A stretch of 64,000 nt of DNA, taken from the NCBI GenBank assembly GCA_035995185.1, contig DASYKT010000009.1, forward strand, positions 30,947-94,946, given 5' to 3'. Of the stretch, positions 33,492-41,986 are shown in pieces. A model generated the notes under the pieces. It did not search any database. It saw nothing but the letters and a program-made list of their open reading frames with translations, and was not told where the DNA came from. The translations under genes were made by a program, and so were the position numbers. This DNA comes from DASYKT01 sp035995185. GTDB taxonomy: Bacteria; Acidobacteriota; Blastocatellia; Pyrinomonadales; Pyrinomonadaceae. Every line of letters begins with the position of its first letter. Positions within the stretch are counted from its first letter, which is position 1.

Positions 33492-34811
33492 ATGTTCATT
33501 CTTTATAGCGTTCTTTTAACCGTTGCCTTCGTTATCCTTTTCCCTCGTTTTTTGCACGATGTTATGCGGCGCGGCAAATACGCGGCGGGTTTCCGGCAGC
33601 GGTTGGGACGCCTTCCCGCGTTTGATGCCGAAGGAAAACCTGTCATTTGGCTGCATTGCGTTTCGGTCGGCGAGACGCAGGCGGCGCGCCCGCTGGTCGA
33701 CGAACTCCTGAAAGATTTCCCCGGTCATAAACTCGTGATCTCCACCACCACCCGGACCGGCCAGGAAGTCGCGCAAAATCTATTTGCCGATAAAGCCGCA
33801 CTGATCTTTTACTTCCCTTTTGATTGGAAATTTGCCGTTCGCCGCGCGTTAAAGACCATCAATCCGCAAGTCGTTTTACTGATGGAAACCGAGCTCTGGT
33901 TCAATTTCCTGCGCGTCGCCCACAAAAGTAATGTCAAAATAGCGATCGTCAACGGCCGGTTGTCTGACCGGTCGGTCAATCGTTATATGTGGATCCGCAA
34001 ATTTATGATACGGGTCTTGTATTATGTCGATCTGGCGCTGATGCAAAGCCAGCAGGACGGCAACCGGATAAAAGAATTGGGAATGAAAAATTCCCGCATC
34101 CGCGTGACGGGCAATATCAAATTCGATCAGCCGGTGGATGAGCAGGAAAACCTCCTCACCGGGGATTTTCGCAAACGTTTTGGGATCGCCGATTCGCGCC
34201 TGATCGTGGCCGCCAGCACCCATGATCCGGAAGAAAAATGGCTGCTCGAAGCTTTTTCAGCAATTAAAAATTCGTCCGAAAATTCCAAGGTGCGCCTGAT
34301 GATCGTCCCTCGTCATCCGGAGCGGTTCAGTGAGGTCGCGGAATTGGTTTCTTCCAATGGATTTACTTCCGTAAGGCGCTCCGCCGAACCAGGCATAGCG
34401 GACGAACTGGCGGATGTTATCCTGCTGGATAGCATCGGCGAACTTCGCGCGGTCTTTCCTCTGGCGGAGATCGTTTTTGTCGGCGGAAGCCTGATCCCAC
34501 ACGGCGGGCAAAATATACTCGAACCCGCGGCGGCGCATAAAGCGATCATTACCGGGCCGTATACAGCGAATTTCGCCGCTATCGTCAGTGAGTTTTTGGA
34601 AAAAGACGCGCTGATCCAATTGCCTGTGCTGGGCAAGGCGGAGATGACGGATAAACTTCAAGCGGCCATTATCGAGCTTTTGCAAAAACCGGAGGTCGGC
34701 AGGAAATTGGCCGACAAGGCGTTTTCGATAATGCAGGCAAATGCCGGCGCGGCCGAAAAAACGGTAAAATACCTGGCGCCGCTTCTCGACGGTCGCGCTA
34801 ATACGCCGTAA
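33492..34811 (+). CDS. waaA: 3-deoxy-D-manno-octulosonic acid (Kdo) transferase
   Basis: 439 residues. N-terminal membrane anchor (about 2-20), VIWLHCVSVGETQAARPL with the catalytic Glu (E61), VVLLMETELWFN and IVNGRLSDRS in the acceptor domain, then a donor domain with GGSLIPHGGQNILEPAA near 330. Adds Kdo from CMP-Kdo to lipid IVA. It is followed 5 nt later by lpxK, so the locus makes inner-core lipopolysaccharide. Confidence 0.95.
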   Translation: MFILYSVLLTVAFVILFPRFLHDVMRRGKYAAGFRQRLGRLPAFDAEGKPVIWLHCVSVGETQAARPLVDELLKDFPGHKLVISTTTRTGQEVAQNLFADKAALIFYFPFDWKFAVRRALKTINPQVVLLMETELWFNFLRVAHKSNVKIAIVNGRLSDRSVNRYMWIRKFMIRVLYYVDLALMQSQQDGNRIKELGMKNSRIRVTGNIKFDQPVDEQENLLTGDFRKRFGIADSRLIVAASTHDPEEKWLLEAFSAIKNSSENSKVRLMIVPRHPERFSEVAELVSSNGFTSVRRSAEPGIADELADVILLDSIGELRAVFPLAEIVFVGGSLIPHGGQNILEPAAAHKAIITGPYTANFAAIVSEFLEKDALIQLPVLGKAEMTDKLQAAIIELLQKPEVGRKLADKAFSIMQANAGAAEKTVKYLAPLLDGRANTP

Positions 34812-34816
34812 TTTTT

Positions 34817-35857
34817 ATGCCCTTCGGCCATTTTTACAACCTGATCATAAAAGCGCGGTCGGCGATGTACCGTCAAGGCATCACGCGTTCGCACGATCTC
34901 GATGTGCCGGTGATCAGCGTCGGCAATCTCACCGTTGGCGGAACCGGCAAAACGCCGCTCGTCGCTTTTGCAGCCAAAGTCCTGGCGGAAAACGGCCGGA
35001 AAGTCTGCATTCTCACTCGCGGCTATAAGCGCGAAAACCCGAACGAGAGGGTCCTCGTCTCCGATGGCGAAAACATCCTGGCCGAAGTAAAACAAAGCGG
35101 TGACGAGCCTTATGAACTAGCGCAAAAACTTTTAGGCATCGCTGCCGTGATCGCGGACAAGGACCGCACGGCGGCCGGTGTGTGGGCAAAAGAAAAGTTG
35201 GGCAGCGATGCCTTTGTGCTTGATGACGGCTTTCAGCATTTTCAGCTAAAACGCAGTCTCGATCTGGTGACCGTCGACGCGACGGACCCGTTCGGCAACG
35301 GCTGGCTGCTTCCGCAAGGCACGCTGCGCGAACCGGTGGCAAATCTGGCGCGGGCCGGCGCAGTAATTCTCACGCGCGCAAACCTGGCGGGCAGCGCCGG
35401 CGATCTGGACGCGTTAAAAGCGAAAGTGCAGGGCCTGGCGCCGGCGGCCGCCGTCTTTACCTCGCAAAATAACACATCGAACATCATCCCCCTGGCAAAG
35501 CTTTTCGATGAAAAAAGAACCGTTGCGATCAGGTCGCTCCTGCCAAAAACAAGAACGCTGGCTTTTTGCGCCATCGGCAATCCTGACTCTTTCTTTCGCC
35601 AGCTAATGGCCGAAGGATTTGAACTGGCCGGAACCAATAAATTTCCCGATCACTATAAATACACCGAGCGTGACGCTTCGACGTTAAATGAACTGGCCCG
35701 GAAATGGAACGCGGATATCCTGCTCACGACCGTAAAAGACGCGGTCAAATTAAAAGACTTTCGCTTTGATGTGCCCTGTTACGTTGTGGAGAGCGCCCCT
35801 GTTTTCGACAATGAAGAAGGTCTGCGGGAGTTGATCGTAAAAACTCTTACCAAATAA
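34817..35857 (+). CDS. lpxK: tetraacyldisaccharide 4'-kinase
   Basis: 346 residues. VPVISVGNLTVGGTGKTPLV holds the P-loop (41-47). ILTRGYKRE and DDGFQHFQLKRSLDLVTVDA are family signatures (HxQ/DDGFQH). Phosphorylates the 4' position of lipid A disaccharide at the inner membrane. Co-transcribed with waaA. Confidence 0.96.
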   Translation: MPFGHFYNLIIKARSAMYRQGITRSHDLDVPVISVGNLTVGGTGKTPLVAFAAKVLAENGRKVCILTRGYKRENPNERVLVSDGENILAEVKQSGDEPYELAQKLLGIAAVIADKDRTAAGVWAKEKLGSDAFVLDDGFQHFQLKRSLDLVTVDATDPFGNGWLLPQGTLREPVANLARAGAVILTRANLAGSAGDLDALKAKVQGLAPAAAVFTSQNNTSNIIPLAKLFDEKRTVAIRSLLPKTRTLAFCAIGNPDSFFRQLMAEGFELAGTNKFPDHYKYTERDASTLNELARKWNADILLTTVKDAVKLKDFRFDVPCYVVESAPVFDNEEGLRELIVKTLTK

Positions 35858-35910
35858 CGGCTGCCCATAAAGTCGATTTTCTTATTAACAGGCAAAAACC
35901 GTGCATTCAT

Positions 35911-35986
35911 TATTAGCCACTAATTACACAAATAAACACGAATTGAAGATTCTTATTCGTGCTATTTGCGTAATTAGTGGCTAATA
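35911..35986. repeat. intergenic inverted repeat, GCCACTAATTACAC family (copy 3)
   Basis: TATTAGCCACTAATTA (35911-35926) and TAATTAGTGGCTAATA (35971-35986) are perfect 16-bp outer arms. The interior AATAAACACGAATT / ATTCGTGCTATTT is imperfect. Confidence 0.88.
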
Positions 35987-36004
35987 TCCGCGACTTTATA
36001 ATAA

Positions 36005-36754
36005 TTATTCAGTGCCGTTCGGTTTTCCCGTCGAAGGCTTTTTCGGTTTTGCCGGCGGCTTATTGGCGGGCTGTGCGTCCGGCTTAACATTCGGCTTTGG
36101 CTGCATTGTCGGCGAGGCGGTGTTGGCCGCGGGCGCTGTTCCCGGCGACGGTGAAGTCACCGGTTTCGGAGGCCGGTTCGTATTTGCGCCGCCCCGGTTC
36201 GCGTTGACGCCCGGGTTGGAATTTGCCGGCACCATTATGTAAGTGTTGCCATCCGACATGAACGGGCTGTTCGGATTGCTTTCCATATACACCTGTTGTC
36301 CCGGAGGCCCGACGGGCGTAACGGGATATGGATTTGATGAACTATTCGATTGATACCGGCCCGGATTTGCCCACGGGTCGTAACCGTCGCCCGGCACGGC
36401 CTGCAGCATATCGGCGGCGTTGCCTACAACGGTTGGCAGCGGCTGTCGCAAAGCGCTTTGCTCACTGGCGCCGGTCGGCGGGTTCGCCATCTGAACCGGC
36501 ATTGCATTAGGATCGGCGGTGGGCACCGTCGGCAGATCGCTCTTCCGACCGTAAGTCGTGAAATAGATCGTGCCGCTGATGATCGTAATTCCCGCCAGCA
36601 CAATGAACGCGGTTTTCCACGGGTCGCCTTTTCTTGCCGTAGCAACGGCAGTTTGCGCGTCCGATTCCGGTGTTTCTTTCTCTTCTACCGGTTCGACGTC
36701 TAATTTATTACTGTCCGGTACGATATCCGGCGATGTTTTTATTTCTTCAGACAT
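36005..36754 (-). CDS. single-pass membrane protein with long Pro/Asn-rich disordered tail
   Basis: 249 residues. An acidic N-terminal tail (1-45) is followed by one helix (about 48-68, AFIVLAGITIISGTIYFTTYG) and a long extracytoplasmic tail rich in Pro, Asn, Ala and Thr. The end is basic and PKP-rich (PPAKPKKPSTGKPNG). No catalytic motif and no family recognised. It lies downstream of the atp genes but after a terminator, so it is transcribed separately. Confidence 0.65.
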   Translation of the reverse strand: MSEEIKTSPDIVPDSNKLDVEPVEEKETPESDAQTAVATARKGDPWKTAFIVLAGITIISGTIYFTTYGRKSDLPTVPTADPNAMPVQMANPPTGASEQSALRQPLPTVVGNAADMLQAVPGDGYDPWANPGRYQSNSSSNPYPVTPVGPPGQQVYMESNPNSPFMSDGNTYIMVPANSNPGVNANRGGANTNRPPKPVTSPSPGTAPAANTASPTMQPKPNVKPDAQPANKPPAKPKKPSTGKPNGTE

Positions 36755-36844
36755 TACTTTGCGTGACGCTTTTTCCTCTTAATGAATGTTTGGATTCGCC
36801 AAACTTGCATCTGGTTGTAGTATAAACCCCACCTGATTTAAAAC

Positions 36845-36869
36845 AAAAAGACGAGGCCGAAACCTCGTC
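36845..36869 (-). terminator. Rho-independent terminator of the atp operon
   Basis: GACGAGG (36850-36856) and CCTCGTC (36863-36869) form a 7-bp stem with a 6-nt loop. On the minus strand it is followed by five T, about 20 nt past the atpE stop. Confidence 0.88.
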
Positions 36870-36889
36870 CCTGCAAAAGTCAAAAGCGT

Positions 36890-37210
36890 TTAGCCGCCAA
36901 ACGTTCTGGTGAACACGATAAGCATGGCAAACAAAACGAGCGATTCGATCAGCGCCAGCGCGATGATCATGATCGTCTGAACCGTGCTGGCAGCGCCCGG
37001 ATTGCGCGCGGCGCCTTCAGCGGCACGCGAACCCGCCAAACCCTGTCCGATACCCGCTAAACCGGCAGCCAGGCCAAAGCCCAGGATCGCCAGACCGGTA
37101 CCGATCGAAGTTTCCTTGTGCTCGCCGGCGGCCGGGGCCTGCGCCATAGCCGAAACGGCCATCAGGGCCATCGCGAGCATTGCTAAACCGATATATCTTA
37201 ATTTATTCAT
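36890..37210 (-). CDS. atpE: ATP synthase F0 subunit c with N-terminal leader
   Basis: 106 residues from the ATG at 37210, which has AAGGAG 8 nt upstream; longer frames are not supported. A signal-like leader (1-25, IGLAMLAMALMAVSAMAQA) precedes the two-helix hairpin. Helix 1 contains AGLAGIGQGLAGSRAAEG; helix 2 has the ion-binding carboxylate in ALIESLVLFAML. Gln in helix 1 and Ser after the Glu resemble Na+-binding c-subunits, but the Thr and Tyr of that site are replaced by Leu and Phe, so ion choice is undecided. Last gene of atpI-atpB-atpE. Confidence 0.93.
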   Translation of the reverse strand: MNKLRYIGLAMLAMALMAVSAMAQAPAAGEHKETSIGTGLAILGFGLAAGLAGIGQGLAGSRAAEGAARNPGAASTVQTIMIIALALIESLVLFAMLIVFTRTFGG

Positions 37211-37405
37211 TTTAAGTCTCCTTATAGTTTTATTTAGTCTGAAGACTTCGGCCAATTCTTTAAAACCTGCGGGGTATGATTTCGCCTCACTTCCGGTATG
37301 CGCTCGTTTTATACTCACGTAGAGACGAGGCTCCTGTCGCGTGCGGGCTATTACTGCTATAAAAGCAAGTTTCGCCAATCAACCAAAGTCCGTTTATCAA
37401 AAATC

Positions 37406-38299
37406 TTATGCGTGTGCCGCGATCGTCTCGCCGTGCGCTTCTTCGCCGTGTCCGCCTGCGTGCCCGTGATCGCCGTGCGATACTTCGCTCAAATAAACCA
37501 TCGAAAGCAAAGTGAAAACGAACGCCTGCACAAAAGCCACGAATAATGCCAGCGGCAGCAAAATTACCGGCACTAAAAACTGCGTGTACGGCGGGGCCAG
37601 CCCCGAAACCGTCGCCGCTATCGCTTCGTCCGCGAACATATTGGCAAAAAGCCGGACGCCGAGCGTCAGCGGACGGATCATATTACTGACCAGTTCGATA
37701 CCAAAGATCAGCGGCGTGATAAATATCGCCATCAGCAGCGGCAGCCGCGGCCCGGCAAAGTGCGCCAGGTGGCCGATCAATCCGTTTTCCCTGATACCGA
37801 CCGAGTTGTAGTAAATGAACGACGTGATGCCGAGCGCGAAAGTAACGCTGACCGAAGCCGTCGGCGCCATAAAGAGCGGGAACATTCCCATCAGGTTCGA
37901 TATCAGGATCAGCACCGCGAATGTCGCCACCACCGGAAAGTATTTATAACCGTGCTCGCCTACTACGCTTACGATCAAATTTTTCAACGCCAGAAATCCT
38001 GCCTCGAGCGTCAGCTGCCCGTGGGTCGGATCGTCTTCCGAAAGCTTGCCTTTGAATATCCAGATCACCGCCATCGTCAGGAGACAGGCGATGATAAACA
38101 TTATCGTGTACCAGGGTATCGCGTTATCGGGATGGCACTCGCCAAAAACACCCACTGTGCTGGTACCCAACGGTTTTAAAACCATGTCCAGCGCGGGATA
38201 GAGCGCGCCGTTTTCCACGCGGCAGACCGGTTCTCCCAGATAAGTGTTAACAAATTCCACTATCAACGGGGTATGATGGCCTTCTGCAAATAAGAACAT
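37406..38299 (-). CDS. atpB: ATP synthase F0 subunit a
   Basis: 297 residues. About six helices. The essential arginine is in MIRPLTLGVRLFANMFADE. It has an unusually Cys-bearing extracellular N-loop (EPVCRVENG, FGECHPD) and a His/Gly-rich C-tail (HGDHGHAGGHGEEAHGE). Forms the ion half-channels against the c ring. It starts 2 nt after the atpI stop. Confidence 0.95.
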   Translation of the reverse strand: MFLFAEGHHTPLIVEFVNTYLGEPVCRVENGALYPALDMVLKPLGTSTVGVFGECHPDNAIPWYTIMFIIACLLTMAVIWIFKGKLSEDDPTHGQLTLEAGFLALKNLIVSVVGEHGYKYFPVVATFAVLILISNLMGMFPLFMAPTASVSVTFALGITSFIYYNSVGIRENGLIGHLAHFAGPRLPLLMAIFITPLIFGIELVSNMIRPLTLGVRLFANMFADEAIAATVSGLAPPYTQFLVPVILLPLALFVAFVQAFVFTLLSMVYLSEVSHGDHGHAGGHGEEAHGETIAAHA

Positions 38300-38301
38300 T
38301 A

Positions 38302-38733
38302 TTAATTTCCTCGTTTAAAAACAGCTAAAAATAATTGAATAAAACCTTCTACTACAATTGCCATCGCCAAAGAAAGCAGGCCGGCGAAAAGGGCCACGAC
38401 GGAAACTATGCCCGTCAAAAAGATCCCAAAGATCATGATCAGCAAAAACAAAAACCGCAGGTTGTATCTCAACAACCAGAGGCCGGTCGGTTCGGGGGCG
38501 CCGGTTTCGGCCGCCACGCCCAGCATCTTGCCCAGCGATGCCTTTAACCAGTAGAAATTCAAAAAACTCAGCGCTCCGCCAATTATCAACCCTGCGGTTT
38601 CACGCCATCCGAACACGAACAGGCAGACAGCCACACCAATAATCAGCAAAACAGCCATTATCAGCAGAATACGCCTCAGGATATCGCCCGGTTTTCCTGT
38701 CGAGCCGTTGCTAGGTTCGGAAATTTCGCTCAT
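38302..38733 (-). CDS. atpI: ATP synthase protein I-like
   Basis: 143 residues with four helices (about 22-40, 46-64, 88-106, 108-132) in the AtpI/UncI layout: GLIIGGALSFLNFYWLKASL between TM2 and TM3. Thought to help c-ring assembly. First gene of the operon; the F1 and b subunits are not in the window. Confidence 0.8.
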   Translation of the reverse strand: MSEISEPSNGSTGKPGDILRRILLIMAVLLIIGVAVCLFVFGWRETAGLIIGGALSFLNFYWLKASLGKMLGVAAETGAPEPTGLWLLRYNLRFLFLLIMIFGIFLTGIVSVVALFAGLLSLAMAIVVEGFIQLFLAVFKRGN

Positions 38734-38835
38734 TGCGAAAAGGTAATTTTAGCCTCTGGCGCAGGAAAATTCAATGAAAGCGGGCTGTTTAGGGCTAGAT
38801 TGTGCATTTTTTCTCAAATTAATACTGATTTATTG

Positions 38836-38902
38836 GCCACGAATGTCACATATAACACGAATTAAGAAGCTTCTTATTCGTGTTATATGTGACATTCGTG
38901 GC
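38836..38902. repeat. intergenic inverted repeat, GCCACGAATGTCAC variant (copy 4, perfect)
   Basis: Arms 38836-38861 and 38877-38902 are perfect 26-bp complements (GCCACGAATGTCACATATAA...). It lies between divergent-facing atpI and the 3' end of the SH3-like gene. Confidence 0.95.
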
Positions 38903-38912
38903 GTATCGGTCT

Positions 38913-39674
38913 CTATCTCAGCTCATCAAGCCGTTTTTTCGCCTCACCGGCTTCATTTGAGCCCGCAAAACGGGTGACAAGTTCCTTCCAGCATTCGCCA
39001 TCGTAATGAAAATATTTGGTGTTTCGATCAAAAACAAAGGTTATTCCCAGCCTTCGATAGCGGTCCAAACCTGCGTAATTGAGAAAGTAACTGTAAAGAG
39101 GGGCGCCGCCCGCCTCCATTTCACTCTTGTCCAACCGCTTGTGCGCTTCGAAAGTGAGTTTTTGCGCCGCATCCTCAAGCAGGTCACCCAAATAGAGCAA
39201 AAGAGCCGGGCGCAGCGCAGACTCCGGGAACGTCTCCAGGAAGAGCACGCCCCGTTCTATTTGCTCAAAACCTTCGGAGGCGCGAATAAGCCTCAACAGC
39301 CGTTCGTCATCGCCGCGCCGCCCGGCTGAAACGACCGCCTGGGCCTGTACCCAGCCGCGTTTGTCGGGCGGCACCACCACCCAGTAAAAAAGAACCCCGT
39401 CCACCTCTTTGCCGGAATAGATCAGCACCGTGCGGCCGCGCCGCATTCTCTGCAGCGGGATGCTGTACAGGCTGGGTTCCATTCGCAAAACCGACAGCCG
39501 CTCGTCTATCACGGTTCCGGGATAATATTTTTCCGTTCTGGGTTTTGCCGGTGAAGTTTTTTTGGTTTGCAACAAAGGACGCTTTTTCTGCGCGGCGATA
39601 TCGCTCGCGAATACTAGAAAAACAACGACACAAATTGAAGTGATCCTGTTTATGGGAAAAAACATTCGGGCCAC
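38913..39674 (-). CDS. exported SH3-like domain protein
   Basis: 253 residues from a GTG at 39674; an ATG three codons later (39665) is as likely. Signal peptide about 8-28. An SH3b-like domain (about 55-115) contains LSVLRMEPSLYSIPLQRMRR and VVVPPDKRGWVQAQAV. A helical second half has FLETFPESALRPALLLYLG. Probably a periplasmic cell-wall-associated protein. No named family. Confidence 0.7.
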   Translation of the reverse strand: MARMFFPINRITSICVVVFLVFASDIAAQKKRPLLQTKKTSPAKPRTEKYYPGTVIDERLSVLRMEPSLYSIPLQRMRRGRTVLIYSGKEVDGVLFYWVVVPPDKRGWVQAQAVVSAGRRGDDERLLRLIRASEGFEQIERGVLFLETFPESALRPALLLYLGDLLEDAAQKLTFEAHKRLDKSEMEAGGAPLYSYFLNYAGLDRYRRLGITFVFDRNTKYFHYDGECWKELVTRFAGSNEAGEAKKRLDELR

Positions 39675-39754
39675 AACCTTGATCTATGGAATTTGGGGAA
39701 ATTGCAGGAGTATTTTAACGCAGTTCTGACGGCTTTGCTTACAGAGTCAAAATA

Positions 39755-39814
39755 TATTAGCCACGAATTACACTAATCAACATAATTTCTCATTCGAGTA
39801 ATTAGTGGCTAATA
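39755..39814. repeat. intergenic inverted repeat, GCCACTAATTACAC family (copy 5)
   Basis: TATTAGCCACGAATTAC (39755-39771) and GTAATTAGTGGCTAATA (39798-39814), 17 bp with one mismatch. It reaches the last base before the ruvC stop codon. Confidence 0.85.
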
Positions 39815-40330
39815 TTATTTCTTTCGTTTTCCGGCCGTCGCCTTGTTTATTTTTTGCTGCATCCCGGCGTGATGAAAATGGCAGATCGCCACCGCCAGAG
39901 CGTCGGCCGCATCGTGCGGCTCGGGAACTTTTGTGAGTTTTAACAGCAGCCGCACCATCTCCTGCACCTGGTGTTTTTCCGCGTTGCCATAACCGACCAC
40001 CGTTTGCTTTATCAGCCGCGGAGCATATTCCGCGATCTCCAGCCCGGCCCGCTCCCCCACTACCAGCACCGCGCCTCTTACCTGTCCCAGTTTGAGTGCG
40101 ACATTCACATTCACGGCATAAAAAGCTTCTTCGATCGAGAGAACGTCGGGCTGATATTCAGCAATTAGCTTTTCGACCCCATCGGCAATTTTGAGGAGAC
40201 GTTTGGAAAATTGGACGCGCGGGCTGGATTTGATCGTACCGAAATCTACCAGATCGTATTTTGAAGAGTTTCCGTCAACCACTCCCCAACCGAGCGTTTC
40301 ACTGCCGGGATCGATTCCTAAAATTCGCAT
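39815..40330 (-). CDS. ruvC: Holliday junction resolvase RuvC
   Basis: 171 residues. Catalytic acids: D7 in GIDPGS, E67/E68 in SIEEAF, D140 and D143 in EPHDAADALAVAICH. NVNVALKLGQVRGAV is the DNA-binding helix. Cuts Holliday junctions with RuvAB. Its ATG begins directly at the edge of a CGTATTACG-type repeat, so its ribosome-binding region comes from that element; no Shine-Dalgarno is seen. Confidence 0.97.
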   Translation of the reverse strand: MRILGIDPGSETLGWGVVDGNSSKYDLVDFGTIKSSPRVQFSKRLLKIADGVEKLIAEYQPDVLSIEEAFYAVNVNVALKLGQVRGAVLVVGERAGLEIAEYAPRLIKQTVVGYGNAEKHQVQEMVRLLLKLTKVPEPHDAADALAVAICHFHHAGMQQKINKATAGKRKK

Positions 40331-40357
40331 TTCGTGATACGTAATACGCTATACGCA
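40331..40357. repeat. CGTATTACG-type repeat, left of the four-helix-bundle gene
   Basis: CGTGATACGTAATACGCTAT followed by ACGCAAG. Inverted relative to the block at 40766-40809. Confidence 0.75.
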
Positions 40358-40363
40358 AGCGCT

Positions 40364-40723
40364 TCAGTCGCCGGTTCTTACTTTAATGACCAGTTTAGCA
40401 AGCTGGCGTCTTATTTTATCGATCTTGTCACTTAACAAGGAAAAATGTCGCTCATCAATATAGTCCAAGTCACCAGCCAAAATAATCTGATAATCGACCT
40501 CAAAGGCAGAACCTAAAGCTATCTGCAAAAAGTGCGCATAATCCTTACTGGTTCCCCGGCCACAGCCTTCTGCGATATTGGAAGCTATCGAAACGCACGC
40601 GCGCCTCAATTGACTGGTCAATCCAAATAACTCTTCTTTCGGAAAAACCTTGGTTACTTTATAAATTTCCAGAGTTAGTAAATGAGATTCTTTCCAAACC
40701 TCTAATTGCCGAAAATCGCGCAT
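40364..40723 (-). CDS. four-helix bundle protein (23S rRNA intervening-sequence family)
   Basis: 119 residues. The family pattern is unmistakable: FRQLEVWKESHLLTLEIYK, FPKEELFGLTSQLRRACVSI, then ASNIAEGCGRGTSKDYAHFL and ALGSAFEVDYQIILA. Such proteins form pentamers and are found inside 23S rRNA intervening sequences and in small intergenic cassettes; their biochemical role is unknown. Here the gene sits between ruvC and yebC with facing repeats on both sides. Confidence 0.93.
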   Translation of the reverse strand: MRDFRQLEVWKESHLLTLEIYKVTKVFPKEELFGLTSQLRRACVSIASNIAEGCGRGTSKDYAHFLQIALGSAFEVDYQIILAGDLDYIDERHFSLLSDKIDKIRRQLAKLVIKVRTGD

Positions 40724-40749
40724 GGGAGTACTCGCTTTCGTTTTATGTT

Positions 40750-41547
40750 CTAAGTAATATCATTACGTTCCGCGTACTGCGTATTGCGTATTGCGTTCCG
40801 CGTATCACGTCTACTGCATTCGCTCTCGTCTATATCAAAATTCGCGTATAACTTTTGCACATCGTCATGATCATCGATCGCTTCATAGAGTTTGAGCATC
40901 TGCTGGGCCTCATCTCCCTCGAGGCGGACATAGGTTTGCGGGATGCGTGAAAGTTCGGAAGCCTGGGTTTCGATCCCGGCATTTTTGAGCGCGTCGTTGA
41001 CGGCTTCGTAATTTTCCGGCGCGGTGTAAATTTCAAAAACATCGCCCTGGTCCTGCATATCGTCGGCGCCGGCTTCGAGCACGATCTCCATCAGCTCGTC
41101 TTCAGATTTGGCGGCTTTTTCCACTACGAGATAGCCTTTTTTATCGAACATCCATGCCACCGAACCGGCTTCGCCTAAATTCCCGCCGTTTTTTGCCAGC
41201 AGGTGGCGAAGCTCCGCGACCGTCCGGTTTCTATTATCGGTCATAGATTCGATAAGGATAGCGACGCCGCCCGGCCCGTAGCCTTCGTAAGTGATCTCGT
41301 CGTAATTTACGCCTTCCAGCTCACCGGTGCCGCGCTTGATGGCGCGATCGATGGTGTCGTTCGGCATATTGCCGGCCTTGGCGTCGGTCACCGCTTTGCG
41401 CAGCCGCGCGTTCGCGTCAACATCGCCGCCCCCGCCCCTGGCCGCTACCGTGATCTCTTTGATCAGGCTGGTAAAAAGTTTTCCGCGCTTGGCATCTTCC
41501 TTGCCTTTTTTATGCTTGATTGTATGCCACTTGGAATGTCCGGACAT
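40750..41547 (-). CDS. yebC: YebC/PmpR family protein with repeat-derived C-terminus
   Basis: 265 residues. N-terminus MSGHSKWHTIKHKKGKEDAK and GMPNDTIDRAIKRGTGE-like segments identify the family, which acts as a transcriptional regulator and, in recent work, as a translation factor easing polyproline stalls. The native protein should end near YANFDIDE (about residue 245). The last roughly 20 residues, including RDTRNAIRNTQYAERN, are the translation of the repeat at 40766-40809. The family is usually near 250 residues. Confidence 0.95.
   Translation of the reverse strand: MSGHSKWHTIKHKKGKEDAKRGKLFTSLIKEITVAARGGGGDVDANARLRKAVTDAKAGNMPNDTIDRAIKRGTGELEGVNYDEITYEGYGPGGVAILIESMTDNRNRTVAELRHLLAKNGGNLGEAGSVAWMFDKKGYLVVEKAAKSEDELMEIVLEAGADDMQDQGDVFEIYTAPENYEAVNDALKNAGIETQASELSRIPQTYVRLEGDEAQQMLKLYEAIDDHDDVQKLYANFDIDESECSRRDTRNAIRNTQYAERNDIT
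40766..40809. repeat. CGTATTACG-type repeat, right of the four-helix-bundle gene and inside yebC
   Basis: Degenerate tandem CGTATTGCG units, ending CGTATCACG. It is inverted relative to 40331-40357 and overlaps the 3' end of yebC. Confidence 0.8.
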
Positions 41548-41573
41548 TTGAGATATTTCCTTTTTGTAAAATT

Positions 41574-41650
41574 GGCAGAAACACGCGCGTTAGCAAGTGT
41601 GTACTCTCTGCCGTAAAATCCACACACTCCCTTATGGTCGTGTTTCTGCC
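41574..41650. repeat. inverted repeat upstream of yebC
   Basis: GGCAGAAACACG (41574-41585) and CGTGTTTCTGCC (41639-41650), perfect 12 bp. An interior GTGTGT/ACACAC segment adds a little pairing. It lies between yggU and yebC. Confidence 0.7.
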
Positions 41651-41677
41651 CAAAGCTTGGAATATATCACGCTATTT

Positions 41678-41986
41678 TTAGCCGTGCAAAATCGCGTCCA
41701 ATTTCTCTTTATTGCCGTTTGAAATAGAGAGTTGTTTTGTTTTTGAGGTTTGTCCGCTGAGGATACTGACGTCGCTTTTCGCTACGCCGAATTCTTTTGC
41801 CAAAAGCTTTATCAATTCTTCATTCGCCTGGCCGTCGACCGGCGGTGCAGCCAGCCTTACTTTAAGTGCGCCGTCATGACAGCCTACGATCTCGCTTTTC
41901 GAAGCCCGCGGAACGACCCGCACCGCAAAGATCAAAGCGCCGTCTTTTTCCCGTATATTTATCAACAATTTATTGGCCGAACACAA
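41678..41986 (-). CDS. yggU: DUF167/YggU family protein
   Basis: 102 residues. Family pattern VRVVPRASKSEIVG...LKVRLAAPPVDGQANEELIK and VSILSGQTSKTKQLSI. Small alpha/beta protein of unknown function. The first 17 nt overlap the 3' end of yggT, so the genes are coupled. Confidence 0.92.
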   Translation of the reverse strand: MCSANKLLINIREKDGALIFAVRVVPRASKSEIVGCHDGALKVRLAAPPVDGQANEELIKLLAKEFGVAKSDVSILSGQTSKTKQLSISNGNKEKLDAILHG

